From Setomelanomma holmii (Eukaryota; Ascomycota; Dothideomycetes; Pleosporales; Phaeosphaeriaceae), in NCBI GenBank assembly GCA_010015745.1, contig ML978244.1:62001-126000 (forward strand): DNA of 64,000 bases, given 5' to 3'. The translations under genes were made by a program, and so were the position numbers. This document shows, in pieces, positions 44,603 through 54,400 of the stretch. A model generated the notes under the pieces. It did not search any database and was not told where the DNA came from. It saw only the letters and a list, made by a program, of their open reading frames with translations. The stretch's first letter is position 1. Each line of letters starts with the position of its first letter.

Positions 44603-46486
44603 TTAGTCGCTCAGATAGTTCGAGAAGTCTTCTTCCTCAGGCATTACGCAACATATGCCACAGAAGCTTGTTCTCTCGCCCTCTCGAATCGGCCATGTAA
44701 TCTGCGTCACCATTGCTGAAGCTGTCGGCCTCGAAACTTGCGCTTCCTGCAGCATTGGAGCCGTCCATTCTAGCGCTCTGCTGTCCATCCATTGAGGTAG
44801 CTCGGCAAGATGTGTTACAAACCCCGATAGCGTAGACATATTGAGGCGAACAAAGGTCTGTCGGATTCCACCCTGCCAAAAGTACTCGTCCACGTATGAT
44901 GTCGTCTTCCCCTTCAAGGTTACGATCATCTCAACGAAGACGATATCGAGACACCAGAATCAGACATTATATTTCGTGACTCTTGTTTCGCGATATCGGG
45001 TGAGCAGCATGGTGGTGTCATGCCACTGACCATGCTCATGGTTGTGCTTCCGGTGGCATCGGTGAAGCCGAAGGACAGACCGAAGTCTACGAACAAGACT
45101 TTGCCATTGCTCACCAGGATATTGCCGGGCTTGATGTCTTTGTCACGCACTTTGTTAACATGAGAAGGTTCAAGAGTCGTGGCGAGACAACCAAAGAAGT
45201 TTCGGAATACGGGGTACTCGAATGACGTGGACAGGTCTAGGTATTCTTCGTGATCTGCAACGGTGGTACATGACAGCTGCTCTCCTTCTAATCCAGTCTT
45301 CCATGAAGCTTCTCCCATTGCCTCCTCAGCCCGGCAGCCTCTTCATTCTTCGTAGGATCAACCAGTGTGAGCACCTTCTTGAACAGTTCTCGCTGTGTCA
45401 TAACGTCTTCCAGCGCACAATCTCCAGCAGCATCCACGCCTCCACCCTCTCCATTCTCCCAGCCATCTCTAGCATCGACATTGTCGTCTTCCAGATGAAA
45501 CATGCACTTGGGCATGTATAGCTCATCAATGCCCAACCCCGCGATATCCACCTCGCTCAGTTCCTTCTCATCAATGCCTTCTTCCTTTATGATGCCTCGT
45601 GCCATTCTTAGAACAGCGATGTGGAAGTCCACAAACTTGTGTGTGTCGCACGGCAGGAATGACTCGATCTTAGGGAACATGCGGCCAGCATTGTGGCGCA
45701 TGAGGTACCAGATGCTGAGCGCGCACACTTCGCGCATATGCGGGCGAACACTGTTGATTTTGAGATGGTACCACGGCGCATTTAAGGTAATGTTGCCGCA
45801 CATCCTTCGCGTAAGTTTGACTTTGTCTTCGGCATTGTAGAAGGTCACGTCGCCAGTGAGCGCGACAATAGCAGACACAAGTTTCACCCCACCAGGCCCT
45901 GGGATGCGTCGGACAGTAATGCCCAAATGATGATGCCTGTCCAAGGTGCAGATGTCTTGGATGTTGAATTTGATGTCATCGACGCGAGGGAGTAGCTGAA
46001 TCGCGTAGGGAAATCGTTATTTCGCAATGTCCAGCATTTCGTCCGATGTGTAGGATGTGCGCTCAACGTCTGAGTCGCTTTCGTGTTCGTTCGAGGTCGG
46101 CATTCTGGATAGATGTGTCGCGAGGATTTTGGAAGATACGTGTGCAGGTTTGCCAGCTTGAATTGGGGATGGCCGAGAATTTCAGTTGTGTGCAAACGGA
46201 GGTTCACTTTCACCTGCGACAATTTCGCGCGCTGTGGTGAGCCTGTGCGCAAGTGATGCTCGAGCGACTCTAGGGACTCCATTATTTGACGCCGCTCCTG
46301 TAGTTTCATTCCGGTCAAGCGCTCATAAAGAGTGTAGAAGGCCTGATTGTGATGAGGGTTGCTTGAATGCGTGAGCTGCGCTAGGTCCATCAGGTCTTCC
46401 TCAGACGATCTGTGGGGCTCATGTTTAGTCTCTATAGTCGTCAGCATGTGCAACATAAGAGTGTCGAAGACTATCGGTGGCACCAA
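44603..46486 (-). pseudogene. Decayed fungal protein kinase gene
   Basis: Minus-strand remnants in several frames resemble one large fungal kinase. The N-terminal half covers 45884-46486 and 45288-45944, the latter containing HHLGITVRRIPGPGG and ALTGDVTF. It is broken by a frame change near 46110-46150 and an in-frame TAA at 46017-46019. The kinase core lies at 44926-45318 with VRDKDIKPGNILV, the DFG of VDFGLSFG and CCSPDIA in place of the APE motif. A one-base loss near 44958 then shifts the frame, and the C-lobe (EMIVTLKG, then RPTASAMV) continues to 44603. The glycine loop, lysine and helix C of the N-lobe are missing, with a direct jump from the N-terminal region into the C-lobe. A 35-nt intron could explain the first shift but not the others. 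Assignment to a particular kinase family is tentative. Confidence 0.65.
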
Positions 46487-47582
46487 CCGTTACTGAGTTG
46501 TTTGATGCCGACAATTGCCACCTGATCTCGGACAGAAGCTAGGCATCCTGTAGTACTTTCTGAGTCTCATGAAATAGGCGACAGTGCGTGCTGGACAAGC
46601 TGCGGATTACGCAATCCGAGGCATTACTCAGAACCATCGTGAGGAATGTCCAGACAGTGCGACACGTGTCTAATAGCGATGGTGTAGGCGGAGTTCGATC
46701 GGGTTTGGGTCATGCAAAAACATATCGTCGATGCTCCGGAGTCGGCCTCTGTAGTCGTAGCTGAGAAACATTGCACGCTTCCAGGCACAGGCTGGACATT
46801 GAGACATACGCAGTGTTCTTTGCTCGCGAAACACTTCTAGACGAGTGAGGTCGCACGGAAGCATAAGAGCGACCGTTTGTTCGATAGCACTGACAGCTGG
46901 GACAAAGAGAGAGAGAGCAAGCATGCAACGAAGCTGCTGTATGATAGATGAGGCTTTGATTCGTACAACGCTCCAGGGATGCAGGTGGTGGGAGGTCGGA
47001 GAAGCAGGGTCTTAGAAGTAAAAGAAGTAGGCGCTTCAAATCAAACAGATAGGCTCTTCCAAGTACAAGAAGCTGGCGCTTGAAAGTAAAGAAAGCAGGT
47101 GGTGAGAAGCAAAAAGAGACGCAAAAAGAAACGCAAAAAGACTTCCTCACCCGGCACCACCCACAAGTTTGAAAGTTTAGAAATCCTCTCTGGGACCACC
47201 CACAGATTGGAACACCCCCGATTCGAACTGACAACCCGGCCAGAGTGAAGTTGATGCAACACCAACCTTCTCTTTTAGGTCGAGTGACGACAATATCGAA
47301 CTTTAGAAAATATATATATAATAGCAAAATAATGGAGAAATAAGCTAAACATACAGATAGAACTGTTTGCGCCTCTTACTTCGCCAATGATGTGGATTTG
47401 GTTGTTTGTGCGCTGGTGAGTCTGCGTAAACGCCCACGTCGTTATGGAGGTGAAAGGGTACAAGAGGAAGGAACGCTCGACCCACTTTCGGGCAACAACG
47501 ATACCAAGCTTGTAACAATGTCGCAGCAGCAGGCTGTGCAGTGGGATTGTGTCATCCACGTTCTTGTATACTCCGGCTCTGC
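46487..47582. other. Intergenic with tRNA-like element and short repeats
   Basis: 1.1 kb with no supported gene. From 46990 to 47290 it carries short internal repeats and a B-box-like site (listed separately), and ATATATATA at about 47310. A 205-codon minus-strand frame here consists of the repeats and has no protein features. Confidence 0.4.
47000..47285 (-). repeat. Possible degenerate tRNA-derived element (SINE-like)
   Basis: On the minus strand the sequence begins near 47285 with a GTTGGTGTTGCATCAAC segment, then GTTCGAATC, which fits the Pol III B box of tRNA genes. The stems needed for a real tRNA do not pair well (two mismatches in the T stem), so I do not call a tRNA. The downstream part contains two copies of a ~40-bp unit (ACCACCCACA followed by an AGTTTGAAAG or GATTGGAAC variant), three near-copies of a GCAAAAAGA-type 10-mer, and repeats of AAGCGCC with a pyrimidine-rich spacer. 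This head-plus-tail layout is like a SINE. Confidence 0.35.
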
Positions 47583-49067
47583 TCATGTAGGGCCGAAGAA
47601 AACGTCAAATACGCAATGCGCCACGCCAGGCGCATACATCTTGACTTTCTCAATCCACTCGACCTTGACCTCCCGCTCCAAGCCTTCTGGTACGTAGCTC
47701 TTGAACGCCATCTCGATTTCGCTTTTGCGCTGCTCGATATCCGCAACTGCAACGTTCTCATGCACATGAATCCAACCGCCTTCTTCTTGGTCTAGTAGCG
47801 CCGCAGAATCCTTCCATGAAGCTCGTGATGAAGGCAAGAGGCCGAGATTGACATGTCGGATCCTATGTTTGCACTGGACGTTTGGCTGGAGCTTGACGGC
47901 GTGCTCGTTGGACATTTGGAAGACGAGGAAGTCTGCATCACTGTCTAAGTCTTGCCCAGTGAGCACTTCGTTTGTGAAGACTTGAACACTCCAGCCATTC
48001 AACTTTGCACCTCGACGAAGCCCCTCGACCGACCAAGGATTCAGCTCGAAGCAGATAATGGGATGAAGACCAGCGCGGCGATACGAGAAGGCAAAGTAGC
48101 CGATTCCAGAGTACATATCGAGTGCGGCGCTGGGTGTCGGAAGTGAGGTAACGGACGGTGAGTTGAGTAGGCGTGTCTTCTCGCGCATGTTGCCGCGACT
48201 GAACATAGTGTATCGTGGAGCCCAGGTTTGATGGATGTTGTTCTGCGTGGTAGTGACCCATAATGCATTGTCGAAGTCCGATGATCTTGGGTTCGTTAGG
48301 GTCTGTGATGTGACTGGTGGCCCGAAGTCGCTGTAGATTGGGGTCAAATTGACTGGGCTGCGAAGCATGTTTTCGCTGCTATCTTCATGCGATTGGAGCG
48401 GTATTGGAGAGTTTATGGCAATGTGAGTTGTACCCATCATTCTCGAAAGGCGCTTCCAAACAGGCATCAACGTGATGGAATCAAGCGAGAAGGTGCCCAG
48501 GAGTCTCTGCCAAGGCGAGGAAGCAAAGGAACTATGTGGCAATAGCAGCATTGGCTTGTAGATCGAATAGCCTTCTGAGATAGCATTGGCAAGTACACTA
48601 CTTGTGAGGTCCAAGGTATCCAGTATGCGCCCAGGTATGACATCGAAGGCGTCTTTGACGGCTCTGCGGAGCAAATTCTTTTCGGTCACTGTCAACGTTG
48701 CAATCGAATGTGTGTGATACGACAACGAAATGTCTTGCAGCAAATGGTCGATGCCGAGCCCTCCGACTGATTCGAGTTTAACTCCATTATCGTCTTCATC
48801 ATGTACTCCTCCACGTTCGGGAAATGGAATGATCGTCGGAATACGCATGATATTTTCCGCGTTCGACTCAAACAGTGTTGCATATGTCGTTCCGGCCAAC
48901 TCTACCAGTTCTCGAGTGATTTTGACAGTTCGATCGAGTTTGCCGGCTCGCTCGAGTGCGAGTTTGACTGTTTTGACATGCTCTTTAGATACCACCAGCA
49001 CTATTCTCTTCTCTAGGATCTCCGTTGGGATCTCTTTCTGGCTATGTGTCGCCATAGTGAGGCTCAT
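47583..49067 (-). CDS. TYW2: tRNA wybutosine-synthesising protein 2 (aminocarboxypropyl transferase)
   Basis: An intronless frame. From the ATG at 49067 it gives 494 residues; a Met four residues on is also possible, and the open frame runs up to 49199. The C-terminal half has the Class I methyltransferase-like fold: ALDMYSGIGYFAFSYRRAG (motif I), CFELNPWSVEGLRRG (motif II) and HVNLGLLPSSRASW. These fit TYW2 and separate it from its relative TRM5. TYW2 moves the 3-amino-3-carboxypropyl group of S-adenosylmethionine onto the tricyclic base made by TYW1 at position 37 of tRNA-Phe. The N-terminal half is poorly conserved. It faces the Nudix gene with 362 bp between starts. Confidence 0.92.
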   Translation of the reverse strand: MSLTMATHSQKEIPTEILEKRIVLVVSKEHVKTVKLALERAGKLDRTVKITRELVELAGTTYATLFESNAENIMRIPTIIPFPERGGVHDEDDNGVKLESVGGLGIDHLLQDISLSYHTHSIATLTVTEKNLLRRAVKDAFDVIPGRILDTLDLTSSVLANAISEGYSIYKPMLLLPHSSFASSPWQRLLGTFSLDSITLMPVWKRLSRMMGTTHIAINSPIPLQSHEDSSENMLRSPVNLTPIYSDFGPPVTSQTLTNPRSSDFDNALWVTTTQNNIHQTWAPRYTMFSRGNMREKTRLLNSPSVTSLPTPSAALDMYSGIGYFAFSYRRAGLHPIICFELNPWSVEGLRRGAKLNGWSVQVFTNEVLTGQDLDSDADFLVFQMSNEHAVKLQPNVQCKHRIRHVNLGLLPSSRASWKDSAALLDQEEGGWIHVHENVAVADIEQRKSEIEMAFKSYVPEGLEREVKVEWIEKVKMYAPGVAHCVFDVFFGPT

Positions 49068-49429
49068 GGCGGTGTTCTTTCGTGCTTGTCCTGAGAAAGA
49101 GTGTGTCGTAAAATAGAAAATCTGCTCATTGTGGGGTAGCGAGCAGGACCAACACAAAGCTGAGTTAGGAAATTGGTGCTTCGAAGACTTCCAGATCAAG
49201 AAGAGCGAGGTTTTACGAAGTTAGAAAAAGTAGTGTTCAGTGACCTCGATAGCGAACAGAATGTATGCAGGGTAAAAGCTCCCTGGTCCTCGGAGGATAA
49301 TTCACTACCCCACCCCCACCAACGCACAAGTAAAGCTTAGACATGACGCAACAAGCTGACAGCTCCCATCCCAACTTCTTCCAAGCAAACATAACTTCCA
49401 CTACCTTCGAAGCATAACAGACCATCATT
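49068..49429. promoter_or_regulatory. Divergent promoter, TYW2 and Nudix hydrolase
   Basis: 362 bp between outward-facing start codons; includes a CCCCACCCCCACC run near 49310. No TATA box seen. Confidence 0.5.
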
Positions 49430-50380
49430 ATGTCACTGTCCAATCTCGATCTCGTGAACCAGTGCGATGGCTTCCCGTACCCCGAATCCGATCCCACAGC
49501 GTACCTCGCTCGCATAAACACATACTACCAACTCCGTGTCGCAGGTCACGACTATGCACTGGGATATATGCTCCCTTCCGTCGCGGAGGTCTTTCGCGGC
49601 GTGCCTGGTTGGCAGCTTGACGACGACGATCGAAGTCTCACGTTGATCGCTGGCGCAAATGCTGGAGAGCGATCAAAAGCTGTCGAGACGACACTACTGG
49701 CGATGCGAGAAACCGGTCACTTCAAGGTTCTGAACAAGTGGCGGAACGAGCTGTACGCTGTGTATGGGAGGGGCAAGGAGCTGCTATTCAATGTCGAGAG
49801 GAGCGCAAGTCCGTTGCTAGGCGTCGTTACCTACGGTGTACATCTCACAGCATACACACGGAGTAAAGACACAGGCGAGATCAAAATATGGACGCCACGA
49901 CGAGCACGCACGAAGCAGACGTATGGCGGCATGCTGGACAATACAGTCGCGGGTGGAATCGCATCTGGAGAATCGCCGTTCGAGAGTCTGGTGCGAGAAT
50001 GCGCAGAAGAAGCTTCGTTGGCAGAAGACCTAGTGCGGTCGAAAGTAAAGGCAGCTGGGACGGTCACGTATTGGTATATCCGGGATGAGCGAGCAGGCGG
50101 CGAGACGAATCTCATGCAGCCGGAATGCCAGTATATCTACGATATTGAACTGCCAGAGGATACGATACCGAAGCCGGGCGATGATGAGGTCGAGGAGTTT
50201 TATCTTTGGAGCATTGATGAGGTGAAGCAAGCTATGGAGAACGGCGAGTTCAAACCTAACTGCGCGCTGGTCGTGCTGGACTTCCTCGTCAGGCATGGGT
50301 TCTTGACCAGCGAGAATGACAAGGACTTTATAGAGATTGTCAGTAGGTTGCACAGGAGGCTCGAGTTTCCGACTTTGTGA
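49430..50380 (+). CDS. Nudix hydrolase with N-terminal DUF4743-like domain
   Basis: An intronless frame of 316 residues. The N-terminal ~115 residues fit the domain found in the thiamine-pyrophosphokinase-related Nudix proteins (yeast YJR142W and relatives). The Nudix box at about residues 176-198 runs from GGIASGE to RECAEEA, which keeps the G-x5-E-x7-RE-x2-EE pattern for metal binding. Yeast members of this group act on oxidised or damaged forms of thiamine diphosphate; the substrate here is inferred. The start is the only in-frame Met near the conserved N-terminus. It converges on RPB8. Confidence 0.88.
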   Translation: MSLSNLDLVNQCDGFPYPESDPTAYLARINTYYQLRVAGHDYALGYMLPSVAEVFRGVPGWQLDDDDRSLTLIAGANAGERSKAVETTLLAMRETGHFKVLNKWRNELYAVYGRGKELLFNVERSASPLLGVVTYGVHLTAYTRSKDTGEIKIWTPRRARTKQTYGGMLDNTVAGGIASGESPFESLVRECAEEASLAEDLVRSKVKAAGTVTYWYIRDERAGGETNLMQPECQYIYDIELPEDTIPKPGDDEVEEFYLWSIDEVKQAMENGEFKPNCALVVLDFLVRHGFLTSENDKDFIEIVSRLHRRLEFPTL

Positions 50381-50580
50381 GGGAGTAACAGAAAACCTGG
50401 ATTGCTTTTTAGTCGGTCCCTCAAGGCATGGGTAGGACAAAGGAAGATCCAAGAACTCCTTTTTAGGGGTATCCAAACGCCAAACAGACACAGTTCAAGA
50501 CCGATGGTATCAACCCACCATCAGTGCCTCCATAACGCCTTCCATGCTTTTTGCCATTTTGATTTCCCGGCGCACCAGAT

Positions 50581-51087
50581 CTATACGCGCTTCACCAACA
50601 TGTAAATCTCGTCGATCCTCAAGCCTTTCAACTTCCTATACGGCCCATCGATATACAGCAACAGTCCACCAAAGCTGGCAAAGTATTTTCTATCATCGCG
50701 TCAGCATCCCACTCACCCATCCGCACCTTCATCCAATACTCACATCCTCCCACTCTCCTTCTCCCCCTCGCCTTCCTCAAACTTATAATTCTTCCCATAG
50801 CACACGTAGTCAAACATATCCGCGAGCGTCGCAGTTCCCTGGCGCCCAACGTTCCGCCAGCTTGTCTCAGCACCCTGGTTCTTGGAGCCGTCGAGCGCGA
50901 GGCTGTTTGCGAGGACCAGGTTTATCGATTCGCCAACGGTGCACGGGAAGAGCTCGTGGTTGATGTCAAGGGTGAAGTTGAGGGAGCCGTCGCTGGAGGT
51001 GCCGCTAAGGCGAGAGACGCGGTCGTATTTTTCGGCGTTGATGTCGGATATGGTGAAGGTTTCTTCGAAGAGTTGCGCTTCGGCCAT
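50581..51087 (-). CDS. RPB8: RNA polymerase subunit RPB8 (RPABC3)
   Basis: Two exons, 50744-51087 and 50581-50689 on the minus strand, give 150 residues, the usual size. The N-terminus EAQLFEETFTISDIN and RVSRL fit the first strands of the OB fold. The acidic loop near residue 110 (EEGEGEKESG) is typical, and exon 2 gives YFASFGGLLLYIDGPYRKLKGLRID, the conserved C-terminal motif. RPB8 is shared by RNA polymerases I, II and III. The intron has a GTGAGT donor in phase 2 and an AG acceptor at 50690-50691. It diverges from the F-box-like gene. Confidence 0.93.
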
Positions 51088-51568
51088 GGTGAGGTTCGGA
51101 AGGTGGGATTGTCGGGTATGAAAAGGTGAGCGCGCCGAGGGTCTGGTGACTTATGAGGGCACAGGCGTGTTCAGCGCGGCCTCTTTAGAATGCCGTTTGT
51201 GTCGCTAGTCTGTATTCGACAGTGAGTGGTGTTGCGACAGCTTGGAAGTTGTTCAGAGAAAGCTTTGGTGAGTTGAAAGAAGCTTGAGTCCAGAAACGGC
51301 CACGGCGGCCGGCGATTTGGTGTGGAACCTCCGACGTTCTCCGCAACCCGTCCACCTCGCCGCAGCCTACTCACCACTCGCAGACTGTTCGTATAGGTCG
51401 AGTAAAGGTCTCCATCCTGTGGCGGTGTGGACGACTGCGCCCGACTGCGCCTTCCCTCTCATGATTTACTTGCCTATTGTAGTGTTCTGAGACGGTTACA
51501 CAAGCGCGGCGCTCAGCCCTCACTCACCACGTTCGTTCGCTAGCTATTACACATACCTCACCTTCCAC
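51088..51568. promoter_or_regulatory. Divergent promoter, RPB8 and F-box-like gene
   Basis: 481 bp between start codons, with GC-rich patches near 51280-51350. No clear core element. Confidence 0.45.
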
Positions 51569-54012
51569 ATGAGCTTCGCCTACGCAAGTCTCTTCGCCCT
51601 CCTCGACATGGCTCCTCCCATGTCGCCCTCCGCCCAGAGCACAGACAGCAGCCGTGAATGCTCTCCCATGGCTTTTGACCCGCTCAACATCCCAAGGCCC
51701 AAAGCCACCGATGCCAACATGAACAGCCCACTGCTCAAGCTGCCCGACGACATCTTCAAGTGCATAATGGACTATCTAGACGGCACCGCTGCCTGGAGCC
51801 TGAAGCGGCTTTGCAAAGGCATGGCAAGCAGCACCACCGTCAACCAATTGCTGTACAAGTACCCGATACAACTGAACGACGTGCGCGACCTCAGGCTGGG
51901 TGATTGGAAGTACAGAAGCATAGGCGCAATACGCTGGATAAGCTTCAAAGACAGCATCAACGATGCAAACCGAGACCATGTGTCTAAGCTAGCCATGTCG
52001 CACTGGGCCAGCATCGACGACTTTCGGTGGATAGAAGAGAACCTTCCCTCACTGACGTGCCTGGACATATCAGCCATCAAAGACTTTGTGTGGACGCCTG
52101 AGGAGACTTGGACGTGGAAGATGCTAGCAGACGCCTGTCCAAAGCTGTTTGGCCGACTCGAGGAATTGGAAGTCGCAAACTGGGCAGACTACACAGCACA
52201 CTCGCGCATCGAGTATAGCTACTCGTACAACGACTATCGCTTCAAGCAGAAGTTCAGGATATCAAGGCGGAGAGACGGTGGATCGGTGGCGAAGATAGTC
52301 TTCCCTATGTGCACGAAGCTGAAGCTGCTTGCTATTCGGGAGCGGTACTCTGGCTTTCAGTGAGCAGCCTCGATTTCTTGATAGACCTACGCTAACATGG
52401 GTGCAGCACATGGAATGAATGGGAAGTACACCAGCGCGTATGCTGTCTCGTAGACGGCGTTCAGAAGTACTGCTCCAACAGCATGACGAAGCTGAGAGTC
52501 CACGACTACGCACCCTACCGATCTCTCTTCTCCACAGACGCCACAGCTTGGTCACGATTGACCGACGTCGAGATAGGCCTCTACAGCTGGATGGAGGACC
52601 GCCGTGACCGAGATGTCATTGGACCAATACCATATCGCATCACACAGGGCCACCAGCACCGCGAAGAGGAAGAGGCATTCGATGACAAGACCTTTGATGA
52701 ATGCAAGCGCGACCATATGGTGCTAGGCAACAATGTTGTCCAAGGCGTAGGCGCATCGTTCGAGGATCTCTTGCAGAGCCTGCAAAAAATATCGAAGAAG
52801 TACCCGCTGATCAACATCAAACCCATCCGCAACCTACAGAGTATCGTACTCCACCCATTCCACCTTGTCAACGTGACGCATCGACGGAATCCATTTGGGC
52901 ATCTTCATCAACAGAACAACGATCAAGTACGGACCGATCCTGTCTCAAATAAGCTGGTACAGAACGCTATTCGATGGCTATCGCAGAAGTGCGATTGGAA
53001 GCCAATACTTGTATGGGACTCAATGATGTGTGATGTATTTCCAGCAAATCTCGAGCCTAGCAGGACGTTTCTTCCCAAGGCAGATGTGCTGTCACGCATC
53101 CAAATCATGGTATCGACGCTGCGCAGACTCAAGATACCCATCCGTATCTCCATTGGTGACCGGACTAATACATGCCCGTCATCTGGTCTCGATGGTTCTC
53201 TCTACTTTGGCGACTACAAGACCTTCGTGGGCGAAGACGCCGACAAGCGAGAAGTGCTCCTACCAACCCAAGCATCCTTCAACCTCACACCCATCGCCAA
53301 CATGGTCGATGAACTCACCATCCAATACCCCGTCGACGTCCCCGGTGTCTCAGGCTGGCTTCGAGCCGCCAAACGTCCAACATCAGCCGAGAAAGCCCTG
53401 ATGCAGCGCGAAATGATCGGCTGGCGCCGCTTCTGGATGCGATACGCCAGCCAATTCAAGAACCTGAAGAAACTCACCGCAAACGTACCAAACGACATTT
53501 ACGAAGATTGGGGTAAGACCGAGGTAGCTACTCTCCTGGCTGATGAGCGCTGGCAGATGCTTGAAATCGAAGACCGCAATGGCGATTATGGAATTTTTGG
53601 AAGTTATTTCCCATTTAGCTCGAGTTCGCTGCGTTACATTTCATCGCGCAAGCGCGGTCGCACAAAGTTCGTTCAACGCGTGTTCTTCAGGCTCGACGAC
53701 AAGCCGCTAGATAACGGCGCCGTGCATCCTAGTGTCGCGGAACAAGAGCGTGAAGTGCGCGAGATCACGGACGAGCATATCAAGGACGTGGAGAGGCCGG
53801 AACATCGGTTCTGGATGAAGAAGGATGAGGAGAAGACGGTGAATAGGAAGAGGAAGGCCAATGGGATTGAAAACGGCGACGGGGAGGGCGGGGGCGAAAG
53901 TAAGGATGAGGTGGTTGCTAAGAGACGGAAGGTCGAGGAGGCGGGAAGGTTGGTGCAGCAGGCTACGCTTGAGCACCTCGACCGGACGCTTGAGCGGTTA
54001 GGCGAGTTTTAG
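51569..54012 (+). CDS. F-box-like protein of unknown function
   Basis: Exons 51569-52359 and 52407-54012 give 798 residues. An N-terminal Ser/Pro-rich stretch leads to LLKLPDDIFKCIMDYLDG at about residue 55, which has the LP-x-D/E-I-x2-I-x2-YL pattern of an F-box; a WSLKRLCKGM helix follows. The body has scattered leucine-rich segments (LPSLTCLDIS, LEELEVANW, MVDELTIQY) that could be the substrate side. The last 90 residues are strongly charged, with basic clusters (NRKRKAN, AKRRKVEE) that look like nuclear localisation signals. If it is a true F-box protein it would join an SCF ubiquitin ligase through Skp1. The intron is 47 nt, donor GTGAGC. An in-frame Met at residue 14 is an alternative start. 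Confidence 0.75.
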
Positions 54013-54400
54013 GCGCGCCGTGGAGAGACGAGATGTATGTGATAGGTGCAGGTGGGATGGAGTACTGAGGCGTTATGGGAACCATTGCCACAGGATGGCA
54101 ACGCGGCGTACACCTATGTCACACACATGTGGCATTGGCGTTTCTGGTCTATGGCATACAGTATGTGCATCATGAGGGATGGTACATAGCATCCCAAGCG
54201 TTTTCAACATGGATTCTGGGATAATGATCATGGTCCTCGGTTATCAAGGTATGCTTCGTCGTATGTATACGAGTATATGCGCAACGACTGGTACAAATCT
54301 CTTGTCCAGCGCGTCTACACCATAGTCAATCTTTATATTTCTTGCATATTTCTTTGTAACGTATGTCGACAAAGCGCGCCGTACCAGCCAGCGCGCTGCA
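54013..54400. other. Convergent 3' region of the F-box-like gene and LCB3
   Basis: 388 bp without a gene; AT-richer, with both 3' UTRs. Confidence 0.35.

Noticed and set aside
47210..47285. A tRNA gene on the minus strand
   Set aside because: B box present but the T stem has mismatches and no acceptor stem or anticodon arm can be formed; treated as a tRNA-like repeat.
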